Of a stretch of 8,407 nt of DNA, positions 1 through 7,204 are shown piece by piece. Location: contig PWPP01000041.1 in NCBI GenBank assembly GCA_003558625.1, positions 1-8,407 of the forward strand. Direction: 5' to 3'. The translations under genes were made by a program, and so were the position numbers. The notes below the pieces were generated by a model, which did not search any database, was not told the origin of the DNA, and saw nothing but the letters and a program-made list of their open reading frames with translations. This DNA is from Syntrophomonas sp. Lineage in GTDB: Bacteria > Bacillota > Syntrophomonadia > Syntrophomonadales > Syntrophomonadaceae. The number at the start of each line of letters is the position of its first letter. The stretch's first letter is position 1.

Positions 1-1
1 C

Positions 2-154
2 CTTACTATTATAATTCAGATGCACGATTGGTTTATATCACATAAATACAAGGGCATTGATCCTTATCAAATGGACGAAAAGGCCTTTTCTAAAATAAAG
101 CATTTTCCCCTATTTCCACTTTTCCGATATGATCATCGCCGAAACAACCTGTGA
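2..154 (+). pseudogene. Possible fragment of an unidentified gene, fused into the start of the next gene
   Basis: A frame with no stop runs from the window edge to a TGA at 152-154; its only ATG is at 20 and has no clear Shine-Dalgarno site. The peptide has a W-x-I-x(5)-KGIDPYQ-like stretch followed by a basic, hydrophobic tail. This looks like coding sequence and resembles the N-terminal W...GxDPY pattern I associate with hypothetical bacterial proteins, but I cannot name the family. It overlaps the start of the dehydratase-like gene at 129 in another frame. The inference is that a deletion joined the front of one gene to the back of another near 105-128. It is short and AT-rich, so a chance open frame remains possible. 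Confidence 0.3.
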
Positions 155-1001
155 TGGCAAAAAAAAGGCCTACGAGATCATGCAGAATATCAAGCCTATC
201 CATGTCATGCATCTGCCACACATGCCACAATCATCTGCTGCCCAACGCCTTTGGCTGAGAGAAATAAAACGCCTGAATTCAGCCCTGGAGGAGAATCTGG
301 AGACACATATTACTGGTGAAGCCCTGCAGCAAGCGATCACCGAGACCAATCGGGAACAGTCTGCCTTTCGTGAATTGTTTGATCTGAACCAGGCGGAACC
401 ACCTCTTCTAACCGGCATGGAAATGGTAGAAATCAGCTCCGGGCTGGCCTTCAGTGCTTTTCCGGCTGCCACTGCCCGTATAATCAAAAACCTGGTGGAA
501 GAAATCAGTGCCCTGGCAAAAAAAGGGTACCAGGCAGCACCCATAACTGCTCCCCGAATTCTGCTAACCGGGACTCCTGTGGGCTATGATAGCAGCAAAG
601 TCATCCGCCTGGCCGAAGAATGCGGCGGGGTTGTGGTGGCCATGGAAACCTGCGGGGGCTATAAGACAGTAGACTTAAAGGTGGATGAAAATCCGCAACG
701 CCATCCGCTGGAAAGGCTGGCGGAGAAATACCTGCGCATTCCCTGCTCGATCATCACCCCCAATGAGGAAAGATTTAACCTTCTGGAAAAGATGTGCCGC
801 GATTTTAATATCCAGGGAGTAATCGAAATCACCTGGCATGCCTGCCATACGTACAATATCGAATCATATTCCGTATCCCGGTTCATTAAAGAAACCCTGC
901 AGCTGCCCTATCTACATTTGGAAACCGATTTTTCCACTTCAGATCACGAAACATTACGTGTCCGGATTGAAACATTTATGGAAATGATCGTAACACCCTA
1001 A
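129..1001 (+). CDS. 2-hydroxyacyl-CoA dehydratase D-subunit family protein (HgdB/YjiM-like), 5'-truncated, probably a remnant
   Basis: The 290 residues match the C-terminal two thirds of the 2-hydroxyacyl-CoA dehydratase subunit family, which includes HgdB, BcrB/C, E. coli YjiM and double-cubane iron-sulfur proteins. These are cytosolic, oxygen-sensitive Fe-S enzymes served by an ATP-dependent activase. Visible signatures are ETTCDGKKKAYE at residues 5-16 (Cys8), WHACHTYNIES around Cys239, and a C-terminal L-x-x-ETDxSxSD block before a final helix. Full-length members run about 370-430 residues and carry a further conserved Cys in an N-terminal part missing here. Family-like residues (FPYFHFSD) continue upstream of the ATG in the same frame to about 105, and a TAA at 96-98 closes the frame. 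No other usual start codon and no Shine-Dalgarno site is present. The gene therefore seems to have lost its 5' end and is probably inactive, although the remaining frame is undamaged. No activase gene is visible here. Confidence 0.72.
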   Translation: MIIAETTCDGKKKAYEIMQNIKPIHVMHLPHMPQSSAAQRLWLREIKRLNSALEENLETHITGEALQQAITETNREQSAFRELFDLNQAEPPLLTGMEMVEISSGLAFSAFPAATARIIKNLVEEISALAKKGYQAAPITAPRILLTGTPVGYDSSKVIRLAEECGGVVVAMETCGGYKTVDLKVDENPQRHPLERLAEKYLRIPCSIITPNEERFNLLEKMCRDFNIQGVIEITWHACHTYNIESYSVSRFIKETLQLPYLHLETDFSTSDHETLRVRIETFMEMIVTP

Positions 1002-1002
1002 A

Positions 1003-1057
1003 ACTTCACCAAACGCACCAAATGGGGTCAGGCCTTATACTTCACCAAATACTGACC
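1003..1057. repeat. REP-like inverted repeat inside an 11-bp direct repeat
   Basis: GGTCAG at 1026-1031 is repeated inverted as CTGACC at 1052-1057, with a 20-base loop. The left arm sits in AATGGGGTCAGGCCTT, which resembles the GGGGTCAGG(C/T)CTT borders I associate with REP elements and REP-associated tyrosine transposases (RAYTs). ACTTCACCAAA occurs directly repeated at 1003-1013 and 1039-1049. A related inverted repeat lies at 7096-7126. No transposase gene is in the window, so this would be a solitary or decayed copy. Confidence 0.4.
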
Positions 1058-1072
1058 GGGCTCATCATCAAA

Positions 1073-1116
1073 GCCCCTCCACTCTCAAGGGGCAAGGATC
1101 CTGCTCCCCTTTTTTT
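1073..1116 (+). terminator. Terminator-like hairpin with T-run and an overlapping alternative hairpin
   Basis: AGGGG at 1088-1092 can pair with CCCCT at 1106-1110, directly followed by a run of seven T (1110-1116), as in Rho-independent terminators; the inner part of the stem is imperfect. AGGGGC at 1088-1093 can instead pair perfectly with GCCCCT at 1073-1078 across a 9-base loop. The two hairpins exclude each other. It may end transcription from the dehydratase-like gene or regulate readthrough into the gene at 1281. Confidence 0.4.
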
Positions 1117-1209
1117 ATCTGTTTTTTCCCTATTTATCCACAGCGGGCATGAACCTATAGGACCATATTCCTCTTTTTGCAACAACAGCAGGATTTTTCT
1201 ATTGCTGTA

Positions 1210-1218
1210 TGGTATAGT
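1210..1218 (+). promoter_or_regulatory. Possible extended -10 promoter for the PAS-GGDEF-HD-GYP gene
   Basis: TGG-TATAGT is a TGn-extended -10 with five of six bases matching TATAAT. No good -35 lies at the usual distance. It would give a 5' leader of about 55 bases before the ATG at 1281. I saw no GEMM-type c-di-GMP riboswitch in this leader. Confidence 0.3.
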
Positions 1219-1280
1219 TTTATTTTATATCAATTACCAATATGCACCATTTCCTTTATTTCTTTTAAGGAAGGCTTCAT

Positions 1281-4274
1281 ATGAGCAGGAAAAAAGATAT
1301 TTATGGTCTGATAACGGAGATAATGCCCGATCCCTTTATCTATTGCCAGGTGCAATATGATAAGGAAGGCAGCCCGTCCAAACTGGCATTACTGGATTCT
1401 AATCCCGCGTTTGCCCGTTTAACCGGCTGCGACGACCACGCTTTTGCCTCCGGGGTATCCTGTCTTGCTGCTTTTCTCCTGGAGAAATTTTACCTGGACT
1501 GGTGGGAGCTGTGTCCCTATTTAGCTGCCAACAGTCCGGTTTCAAAGTGGGAACAACACTGCCCGGCATTATTCCGCTGGTATGAAGTTTTGGTCCTCCA
1601 GGATCAACCCGGGCATTTTGCTCTGATTTTTCGGGATATAACCGCTATGAAAACGAAACTGGGACAAATGGGGGAAACAGAAACGAAATTACATGATTTG
1701 CTGGATTATGCCCCTACAGGCATGATGTATATTAATACCCGGGGGGATATCGAGCAGATGAACCAGTGTGCTGTATCTATTTACGGCTCCCCCTCACAGG
1801 AAGCTACCATGGATCATATTAATGTTTTTTCATATCCCCCGCTTCACAAGGCCGCCCGGGCCATGAAGGAATGTATAGCCAAGGGTGCAGGCACAACCCA
1901 CGAGGAATTCTATCGATCCAAGTGGGGAAAATCTTCTTTTTTGCGCTATAAAACCAACCCCGTCTTTGATTACCGGGGAGAAATCAGTGGTGTCATCACC
2001 ACGGTGGAAGACATCAGTGAACAAAAAGAACTGGAAAGAAAACTGCAGGAAAATATGGATTATTATCTAAAACTGCTGAATTCCACCCATGACCCTCTCC
2101 ATGTGGTCGACCAGAACCTGCAGATTGTCCTGGCCAATGAGCAGTTTCATATTCTGGCAAACCAGGCTTCCGGCATATCTACAGAAATAACCGGCAAGCC
2201 ACTGGATATTGCTTTTCCCTTTCTGCCGCAGAACGTTATTGATGAATATCACCGGATTTTCAACAGTGGACATGCAATTATAACCGAAGAGTGTATCGAC
2301 ATCCGAAATAAAACCTATTATACGGAAACTACAAAATCACCGGTTTTTGATGATAAGGGACGGGTCAGCCACGTCACTACCGTTATCAGGGTGATCAATG
2401 ACCGCAAAGAAACCGAAGAAGCCCTGCGGGTTAGCGAGGTTAGGTACCGGACATTATTTGAAGGCAGCCGCGATGGGATCGTAGTCGTTGACCATAAACG
2501 GAAAATCGTTGCTGCCAACCCCGCATTCTGTGAAATGCTGGGATACTCCCGGCAGGAACTTTCACAGAAAAATAAAGGCATCTACCAGTTCACTCCTTTA
2601 AAATGGTGGAAATGGGAACGGGATAACGTATGGAGCCAGCTCCTGACGGGACATGGATGTTCCAGCATATACCAAAAAGAATACATGAAAAGGGACGGCC
2701 AGCTGTTTCCCGTGGAAATACAGGCCTATTCCATGCCGGATAATGGCACTCAGGCCAGGTATTTCTGGGCTGTGGTGAGGAATATCTCCGAACGAAAACA
2801 GTCCGAAGAAAGCCTGCTGGAAGTCAACCGGCATTTGGAGCAGATCCTGGAATTTTTCCCTGACCCTACCTTTGTCATTGATGATCAGGGCAAGGTGGTT
2901 TTTTGGAACCAGGCTATTGAACAGATGACCGGAGTGGCGAAAGATGAAATCATCGGCCGGGGCGATTATGAGTATTCCTTGCCTTTCTATGGGAAACGAC
3001 GCCCCATATTGATAGATCTGGCTCTGCTTTCCAACGAGGAATACGAGCCTTTAAAAAACCAATATGACTGTATTACCCGGGAAGAAAACCGCTTGTCGGG
3101 AGAGGTTAACGTCCCCAAAACCTATAAGGGTAAGGGGGCCTATTTATGGGGAACAGCGTCTAAGCTGGTGGATCTAAATGGCAATATCATCGGAGCTATT
3201 GAGTCGATTCGCGATATCACCGACCGCATAGAAAATGCAAAGAAACTAACATATCTAAGTTTCCACGATCCATTAACCGGGCTCTACAACCGCGCTTTTT
3301 TTGAGACAGAAATAAAGCGCTTGCAAAAAAGTCATCATTACCCCATAACCATCATATCTGCCGACCTGGATGGCCTGAAGATGATCAATGATACCCTGGG
3401 CCACTATATGGGCGATGCAATCCTTAAATTAGGGGCTGATGTTTTGCGCCAGTCTATACGCGGCTCAGATATCCTGGCCCGGATTGGCGGGGATGAGTTT
3501 GCCATCATTCTCCCCGGTACCGGGGAAGCGGCAAGCCAGGACATTATTAACCGGATTCATTCAACGGTAAAGCGGTATAACCGGCAGGACCAGGAACTCC
3601 ATTTAAGCATTTCTTTGGGAGCTGCCACCGCCCTTAATGCAACTGTTTCCCTGGAGGAGGTTTATAAAAAGGCTGATGACTGTATGTACCGCTATAAAAT
3701 GCATCATGAAACCGGTAACAGGAGTAAGATTATAAAATCGCTGTTGGCCACCTTATCCGAAAAGGACCATGTAACCGGCGGCCATGCCGAAAGACTTGCG
3801 TATTATTGTATGGCGATAAGCAGGGAGCTGGGGTTGAATGCACAGCAGCTTAATAATATGGCTCTTCTGGCCCAGGTGCATGACCTGGGTAAGGCAGAAA
3901 TATCTGATAGCATCTTATTTAAAAACGGCCCTTTAACTGAAGAAGAATGGACCCTGATGCAACAGCATCCCGAAAAAGGTCACCGTATGGCCATGGCTTC
4001 CCCCGATCTGGCAGGCATTGCCGATCTTATCCTCAAACATCATGAGCGATGGGATGGCAGTGGATACCCCCTGGGGCTTAAGGGTACTGCTATTCCGGTG
4101 GAGTGCCGGATTTTAGCTGTTGTTGATGCTTTTGATACTATGACCCAGCCCAGGCCCTATAACCAGGCCAAAAATTCCGGGGAAGCCGTTGCGGAACTGA
4201 AACGGTGTGCCGGCACCTATTTTGACCCGCATATTGTGGAGGTATTCCTGCATGTACTTGAGAACCTCCCCTGA
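1281..4274 (+). CDS. Multi-PAS sensor with GGDEF and HD-GYP domains (putative bifunctional c-di-GMP cyclase/phosphodiesterase)
   Basis: This 997-residue protein should make and break the second messenger cyclic di-GMP in response to signals sensed by PAS domains. The order is five PAS/PAC units at about 5-121, 138-247, 260-375, 388-503 and 519-647, then GGDEF at 656-815 and HD-GYP at 820-995. The first four PAC ends show recurring DIT/DIS/VIN/NIS motifs joined by short charged linkers. The cyclase has an intact GGDEF at 736-740 and an RxxD inhibitory site (RGSD, 727-730) five residues upstream. The phosphodiesterase has His835, HDLGK at 867-871, HHE at 920-922 and GYP at 928-930, so both halves look competent. 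No membrane segment or signal peptide is evident, which points to a cytosolic sensor. The start is supported by AAGGAAGG at 1267-1274, six bases before the ATG. No gene of the same pathway is adjacent. Which activity dominates, and the ligand, cannot be read from sequence. Confidence 0.93.
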   Translation: MSRKKDIYGLITEIMPDPFIYCQVQYDKEGSPSKLALLDSNPAFARLTGCDDHAFASGVSCLAAFLLEKFYLDWWELCPYLAANSPVSKWEQHCPALFRWYEVLVLQDQPGHFALIFRDITAMKTKLGQMGETETKLHDLLDYAPTGMMYINTRGDIEQMNQCAVSIYGSPSQEATMDHINVFSYPPLHKAARAMKECIAKGAGTTHEEFYRSKWGKSSFLRYKTNPVFDYRGEISGVITTVEDISEQKELERKLQENMDYYLKLLNSTHDPLHVVDQNLQIVLANEQFHILANQASGISTEITGKPLDIAFPFLPQNVIDEYHRIFNSGHAIITEECIDIRNKTYYTETTKSPVFDDKGRVSHVTTVIRVINDRKETEEALRVSEVRYRTLFEGSRDGIVVVDHKRKIVAANPAFCEMLGYSRQELSQKNKGIYQFTPLKWWKWERDNVWSQLLTGHGCSSIYQKEYMKRDGQLFPVEIQAYSMPDNGTQARYFWAVVRNISERKQSEESLLEVNRHLEQILEFFPDPTFVIDDQGKVVFWNQAIEQMTGVAKDEIIGRGDYEYSLPFYGKRRPILIDLALLSNEEYEPLKNQYDCITREENRLSGEVNVPKTYKGKGAYLWGTASKLVDLNGNIIGAIESIRDITDRIENAKKLTYLSFHDPLTGLYNRAFFETEIKRLQKSHHYPITIISADLDGLKMINDTLGHYMGDAILKLGADVLRQSIRGSDILARIGGDEFAIILPGTGEAASQDIINRIHSTVKRYNRQDQELHLSISLGAATALNATVSLEEVYKKADDCMYRYKMHHETGNRSKIIKSLLATLSEKDHVTGGHAERLAYYCMAISRELGLNAQQLNNMALLAQVHDLGKAEISDSILFKNGPLTEEEWTLMQQHPEKGHRMAMASPDLAGIADLILKHHERWDGSGYPLGLKGTAIPVECRILAVVDAFDTMTQPRPYNQAKNSGEAVAELKRCAGTYFDPHIVEVFLHVLENLP

Positions 4275-4344
4275 TTTTTCTGTTGTACTTCTATCCCACC
4301 GGATAAATCTAAAAAATTATGGTCCCACATCAGATCAAATCTTT

Positions 4345-4373
4345 TTTACCTGATCACACAAATCATTTATAGT
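4345..4373 (+). promoter_or_regulatory. Possible sigma-A-type promoter for the DUF427-photolyase unit
   Basis: TTTACC (4345-4350, four of six to TTGACA) is followed after 17 bp by TATAGT (4368-4373, five of six to TATAAT). A second TATAGT lies at 4375-4380. The gap 4275-4483 has no coding signal. GATCA/TGATC arms (4333-4337 and 4351-4355) flank and partly overlap the -35 and could be an operator, but they are short. The predicted leader is roughly 100 bases. Confidence 0.35.
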
Positions 4374-4483
4374 ATATAGTATAGGGATTTTTTTATTGTT
4401 CCCTCTCCTGCCATTTTCCGTGAAAGGCCCCTCGGTTTTTCCCTTGGCTAAATGATCCTCGTGATAAAGGATGGTGATGAATC

Positions 4484-4960
4484 ATGGATAAGCCTGTTCT
4501 CGAATCAGTGTGGGATTATCCCCGCCCCCCCAGAGTGGAACCTTTTAAAGGCCTGGTAGAGATTGTACAGGGGGGCCTGGTGGTGGCAAGCAGCACCGCC
4601 ACCCTGAGGGTATTGGAAACCAGCCACCCTCCCACCTATTACATCCCCAAAAGCGATATTCTCATGGAGATGTTCTATCCTACCTCTCGCAAAACCCGGT
4701 GTGAGTTTAAAGGCGAGGCCAGTTACTGGGGTATGGATTTTAAAGGAAAAAAAACCGATGATGTGGCCTGGAGTTACGAGCACCCCTTACGTGTTTATAA
4801 GTCGATCCAGGGGCACCTGTCCTTCTATGCAGCCAAAATGGATGGCTGTTTTGTAAACGGGGAAAGGGTGGATCCCCAGGAGGGAACGTTCTATGGGGGA
4901 TGGGTCACTTCCTGGGTTAAAGGCCCTTTCAAGGGTGGACCCGGTACCCAGGGATGGTAG
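4484..4960 (+). CDS. DUF427 domain-containing protein
   Basis: The 158-residue protein is a full-length member of the DUF427 family (Pfam NTP_transf_9, PF04248), whose biochemical role is unknown to me; the nucleotidyltransferase name is historical. Family signatures run along the chain: VWDYPRPPR (9-17), LETSHPPTYYIP (44-55), KGEASYW (76-82), then AWSYEHP, DGCFVNGERV, FYGGWVT and a C-terminal GPFKGGPGTQGW. No signal peptide or membrane helix is seen, so it is probably cytosolic. GGTGAT at 4473-4478, five bases before the ATG, matches the anti-Shine-Dalgarno sequence. Its stop lies inside the start region of the photolyase gene, a 7-bp overlap that suggests co-transcription and translational coupling. 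By context it may support light-dependent repair or flavin handling, but that is inference only. Confidence 0.93.
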   Translation: MDKPVLESVWDYPRPPRVEPFKGLVEIVQGGLVVASSTATLRVLETSHPPTYYIPKSDILMEMFYPTSRKTRCEFKGEASYWGMDFKGKKTDDVAWSYEHPLRVYKSIQGHLSFYAAKMDGCFVNGERVDPQEGTFYGGWVTSWVKGPFKGGPGTQGW

Positions 4961-6348
4961 CGTTGGAAGCAGGGGGAAACAGCATAGATCACCGTCGGCT
5001 GCGGCGATTGAATGAAGAGCCTCAAGCTGCGGGACTGGTGGTCTACTGGATGAGCCGGGACCAACGCCTGCATGATAACTGGGCCCTGCTGTATGCCCAG
5101 GAGCTGGCTCTGGAGCTAAAACAACCCCTGGCGGTAGTGTTCTGCCTGGTCCCCGAATTTTTGGGAGCCACCCGGCGCCAATACGGGTTTATGCTCCAGG
5201 GGTTAATGGAACTTGAATCCCGCTTACGGGAGCTAAATATTGGGTTTTTTCTTCTATTGGGGGAGCCCCCGGAGCAAATCACCCGTTTCTGCCACAAAAA
5301 AAAGGCCGGGGCCCTGGTAAGTGATTTTTCCCCTTTACGTATCAGCCGGCAATGGAAAGCTCAAGTGGCCGCAAATGTTAGAACGGCCTTTTATGAAGTA
5401 GATGCCCATAATATCGTCCCCTGTTGGACGGCTTCTCCCAAACAGGAATACGCTGCTTATACCTTGCGGCCCAAGATCAAAAAGCTGCTGCCTGATTTCT
5501 TGACCGAATTCCCGCAGGCCATCCCCCATCCTCACCGGACACGTACTTTTCCGGGGCCAACCGATTGGGATAACGCCTGGCAGTCCCTTCACATAGACCA
5601 AGGTGTAGCTGAAATTACCCGCTTTTCTCCCGGAGAAACGGCTGCCCGGGAACAAATGCAACGTTTTATCAGGGATAAACTGCCCTCTTATGACCAGCAG
5701 CGCAATAATCCCACTTTGGACGGGCAATCCAACCTGTCTCCTTATCTCCATTTCGGACATCTCAGCCCCCAGCGCCTGGCATACGAAATACATTTAGCCC
5801 GGCAAACAGGGGTTAATACCGATTCCTTTTTGGAAGAGCTGGTGGTACGAAGAGAGCTGGCCGACAACTATTGTTTCTATAATGAACATTACGATCGTTT
5901 CTCCGGTTTTCCCGCCTGGGCTCAGGAAAGCCTGCAAAAACACAGCACCGATACCCGGGAATATGTCTATCCCCCCGAATTGTTCGAAAAAGCCCAGACC
6001 CACGATCCCCTGTGGAATGCGGCCCAAAGGGAAATGGTATTGGGCGGAAAAATGCACGGTTATATGCGCATGTACTGGGCCAAGAAAATCCTGGAATGGA
6101 CTGATACCCCGGATACAGCCATGCAAATAGCCATATATCTTAATGATAAATATTCCCTGGACGGGCGCGATCCCAACGGGTATGCCGGTATTGCCTGGAG
6201 TATAGGCGGTGTTCATGACCGGGCCTGGTCGGAACGGCATATATTTGGCAAGATACGCTATATGAGTTATGGCGGGAGCAAGTCCAAATTTAATATCGGA
6301 CGATACCTGGAAAAAGTGGCAGCCTATGGTGAAATCACCCCCGGTTAA
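4954..6348 (+). CDS. phrB: Class II deoxyribodipyrimidine (CPD) photolyase
   Basis: This cytosolic FAD enzyme uses blue/near-UV light to split cyclobutane pyrimidine dimers in DNA. The 464 residues align from recall with the Methanosarcina mazei class II enzyme along nearly the whole length, including VYWMSRDQR near the start, FSPLRI, DAHN-V-PCW, SNLSPYLHFG, WNAAQ, GKMHGYMRMYWAKKILEW, LNDxYxLDGRDPNGY and GVHDRAW. Trp354, Trp375 and Trp382 correspond to the class II electron-transfer tryptophans (M. mazei 360, 381, 388). Arg372 and Asn397 correspond to Arg378 and Asn403 near the flavin. It therefore looks catalytically intact. The ATG at 4954 overlaps the DUF427 stop and has only a weak Shine-Dalgarno site, consistent with coupled translation. 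A later start is unlikely because the family-conserved basic segment before VYWMSRDQR would be lost. The antenna pigment cannot be inferred. Confidence 0.96.
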   Translation: MVALEAGGNSIDHRRLRRLNEEPQAAGLVVYWMSRDQRLHDNWALLYAQELALELKQPLAVVFCLVPEFLGATRRQYGFMLQGLMELESRLRELNIGFFLLLGEPPEQITRFCHKKKAGALVSDFSPLRISRQWKAQVAANVRTAFYEVDAHNIVPCWTASPKQEYAAYTLRPKIKKLLPDFLTEFPQAIPHPHRTRTFPGPTDWDNAWQSLHIDQGVAEITRFSPGETAAREQMQRFIRDKLPSYDQQRNNPTLDGQSNLSPYLHFGHLSPQRLAYEIHLARQTGVNTDSFLEELVVRRELADNYCFYNEHYDRFSGFPAWAQESLQKHSTDTREYVYPPELFEKAQTHDPLWNAAQREMVLGGKMHGYMRMYWAKKILEWTDTPDTAMQIAIYLNDKYSLDGRDPNGYAGIAWSIGGVHDRAWSERHIFGKIRYMSYGGSKSKFNIGRYLEKVAAYGEITPG

Positions 6349-6431
6349 TCATACCCCGTGATTATACAGGCAGTCTATCCGGTATAAGGTTTAAACGATG
6401 ATGAAAAGCGGTTATCTGATGGGAGGGTAAA

Positions 6432-7085
6432 ATGACTACATTCCAGGGCAAAGTGGTGGCCGTAACCATTGCTTCAAAATCGGCAAAAAAATGGAGTACC
6501 CTGCTGGCCCCGGCTCCCCTGAAACATGCTCATACCCATATGGTGATAAAAAATGCTTCGCCCGGGGTGATGGAAGAACAAATAACCAAAGGGTTAAGGA
6601 TGCTTAAAGATGGGGATATTCTGGTTTTTAACTCCCATGCCAATGAAGATTATTTTGTATATGGCCATGCCAATAAAAAAGTTGACTGGTCAGATATATG
6701 GAAGCATTTTGCCGTTAAGAACCCACCCCGGTTATCAGCGGTCATCATTGCCTCCTGCATGGCTCCACGGGATAAAAAGCTTTCCCGTTCTAAACTGAGG
6801 GATTTAAACGCCATATTTAATAGCGGCATGATTGTTGCCCCCCACTCCACCTATGAGTATCATTTCTTCGGGGGGACTAAAGATAACCGGACGGCTGATA
6901 ACATCATCGCTGATATTTTGTTGTTCGCCGGCAATGAAATCAGCCGGGCAGAATTTAACCAACGCATACATCGGGATCAAGATCGTTTTGCCGCATCATA
7001 TGGCTGTAATGGTTGGAATCACCCCGGCAATTGCCGGTGCCGGTTCGGCCCCAACGCCTCCCGGGATAAAAAGCCGGGTCCCTGA
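6432..7085 (+). CDS. Unrecognised protein with caspase-like His/Cys pattern and C-terminal Cys/His cluster
   Basis: I do not recognise this 217-residue protein as a named family. A hydrophobic strand, DILVFNSHA, ends in His69. About 40 residues later a second strand, AVIIASC, ends in Cys109. This His...(A/S)-Ser-Cys spacing is that of clan CD cysteine peptidases (caspase/metacaspase/CHAT), but the usual HG after the histidine is HA here. The C-terminus holds Cys192-x4-His197-Pro-x2-Cys201-x-Cys203, which could bind a metal, then a basic tail. No signal peptide or membrane helix is evident. GGGAGGG at 6421-6427 supports the ATG. It lies 83 bp after the photolyase with no terminator seen, so readthrough is possible. 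A peptidase role is a hypothesis; a non-catalytic fold with the same strands is possible. Confidence 0.8.
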   Translation: MTTFQGKVVAVTIASKSAKKWSTLLAPAPLKHAHTHMVIKNASPGVMEEQITKGLRMLKDGDILVFNSHANEDYFVYGHANKKVDWSDIWKHFAVKNPPRLSAVIIASCMAPRDKKLSRSKLRDLNAIFNSGMIVAPHSTYEYHFFGGTKDNRTADNIIADILLFAGNEISRAEFNQRIHRDQDRFAASYGCNGWNHPGNCRCRFGPNASRDKKPGP

Positions 7086-7095
7086 GGCAAAATCA

Positions 7096-7126
7096 GGTCA
7101 GGCGGAGACCAGCCAGCCCCCTGACC
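7096..7126. repeat. REP-like GGTCAGG/CCTGACC inverted repeat
   Basis: GGTCAGG at 7096-7102 and CCTGACC at 7120-7126 form a perfect 7-bp stem with a 17-base loop. The core and the A-rich left flank resemble the repeat at 1026-1057. It sits just after the stop at 7085 and could act as a weak terminator, but no T-run follows. Confidence 0.45.
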
Positions 7127-7164
7127 CGTTATTATCCTGTTTAAGATTATTTATCTAAACCGGA

Positions 7165-7197
7165 AGGATTTATGTTTCCACCTATCCCATAAATCCT
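7165..7197. terminator. Hairpin between convergent genes
   Basis: AGGATTTATG (7165-7174) and CATAAATCCT (7188-7197) are a perfect 10-bp inverted repeat with a 13-base loop. Outer bases CGG (7161-7163) and CCG (7201-7203) can extend it, reaching the minus-strand cyclophilin stop codon at 7205-7207. The position between two convergent genes suggests a bidirectional terminator or an mRNA 3'-end protector. Neither side has a clear T-run, so intrinsic termination is uncertain. Confidence 0.45.
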
Positions 7198-7204
7198 GTA
7201 CCGT

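Noticed and set aside
1117..1280. c-di-GMP riboswitch in the leader of the c-di-GMP enzyme gene
   Set aside because: No GEMM-like conserved core or tetraloop-receptor pattern could be seen; the region is simply T-rich.
1022..1360. 112-codon open frame on the plus strand running into the start of the PAS gene
   Set aside because: It spans the repeat, hairpin and promoter region, shows no protein-like pattern, has no Shine-Dalgarno site and overlaps a well-supported start in another frame.
4292..4305. TATCC/GGATA hairpin after the PAS gene as a terminator
   Set aside because: Only 5 bp with a 4-base loop, and the following bases are A-rich with no T-run.
5794..6240. 148-codon minus-strand open frame inside the photolyase gene
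   Set aside because: Antisense to the most conserved part of the photolyase; its composition is typical of a shadow frame.
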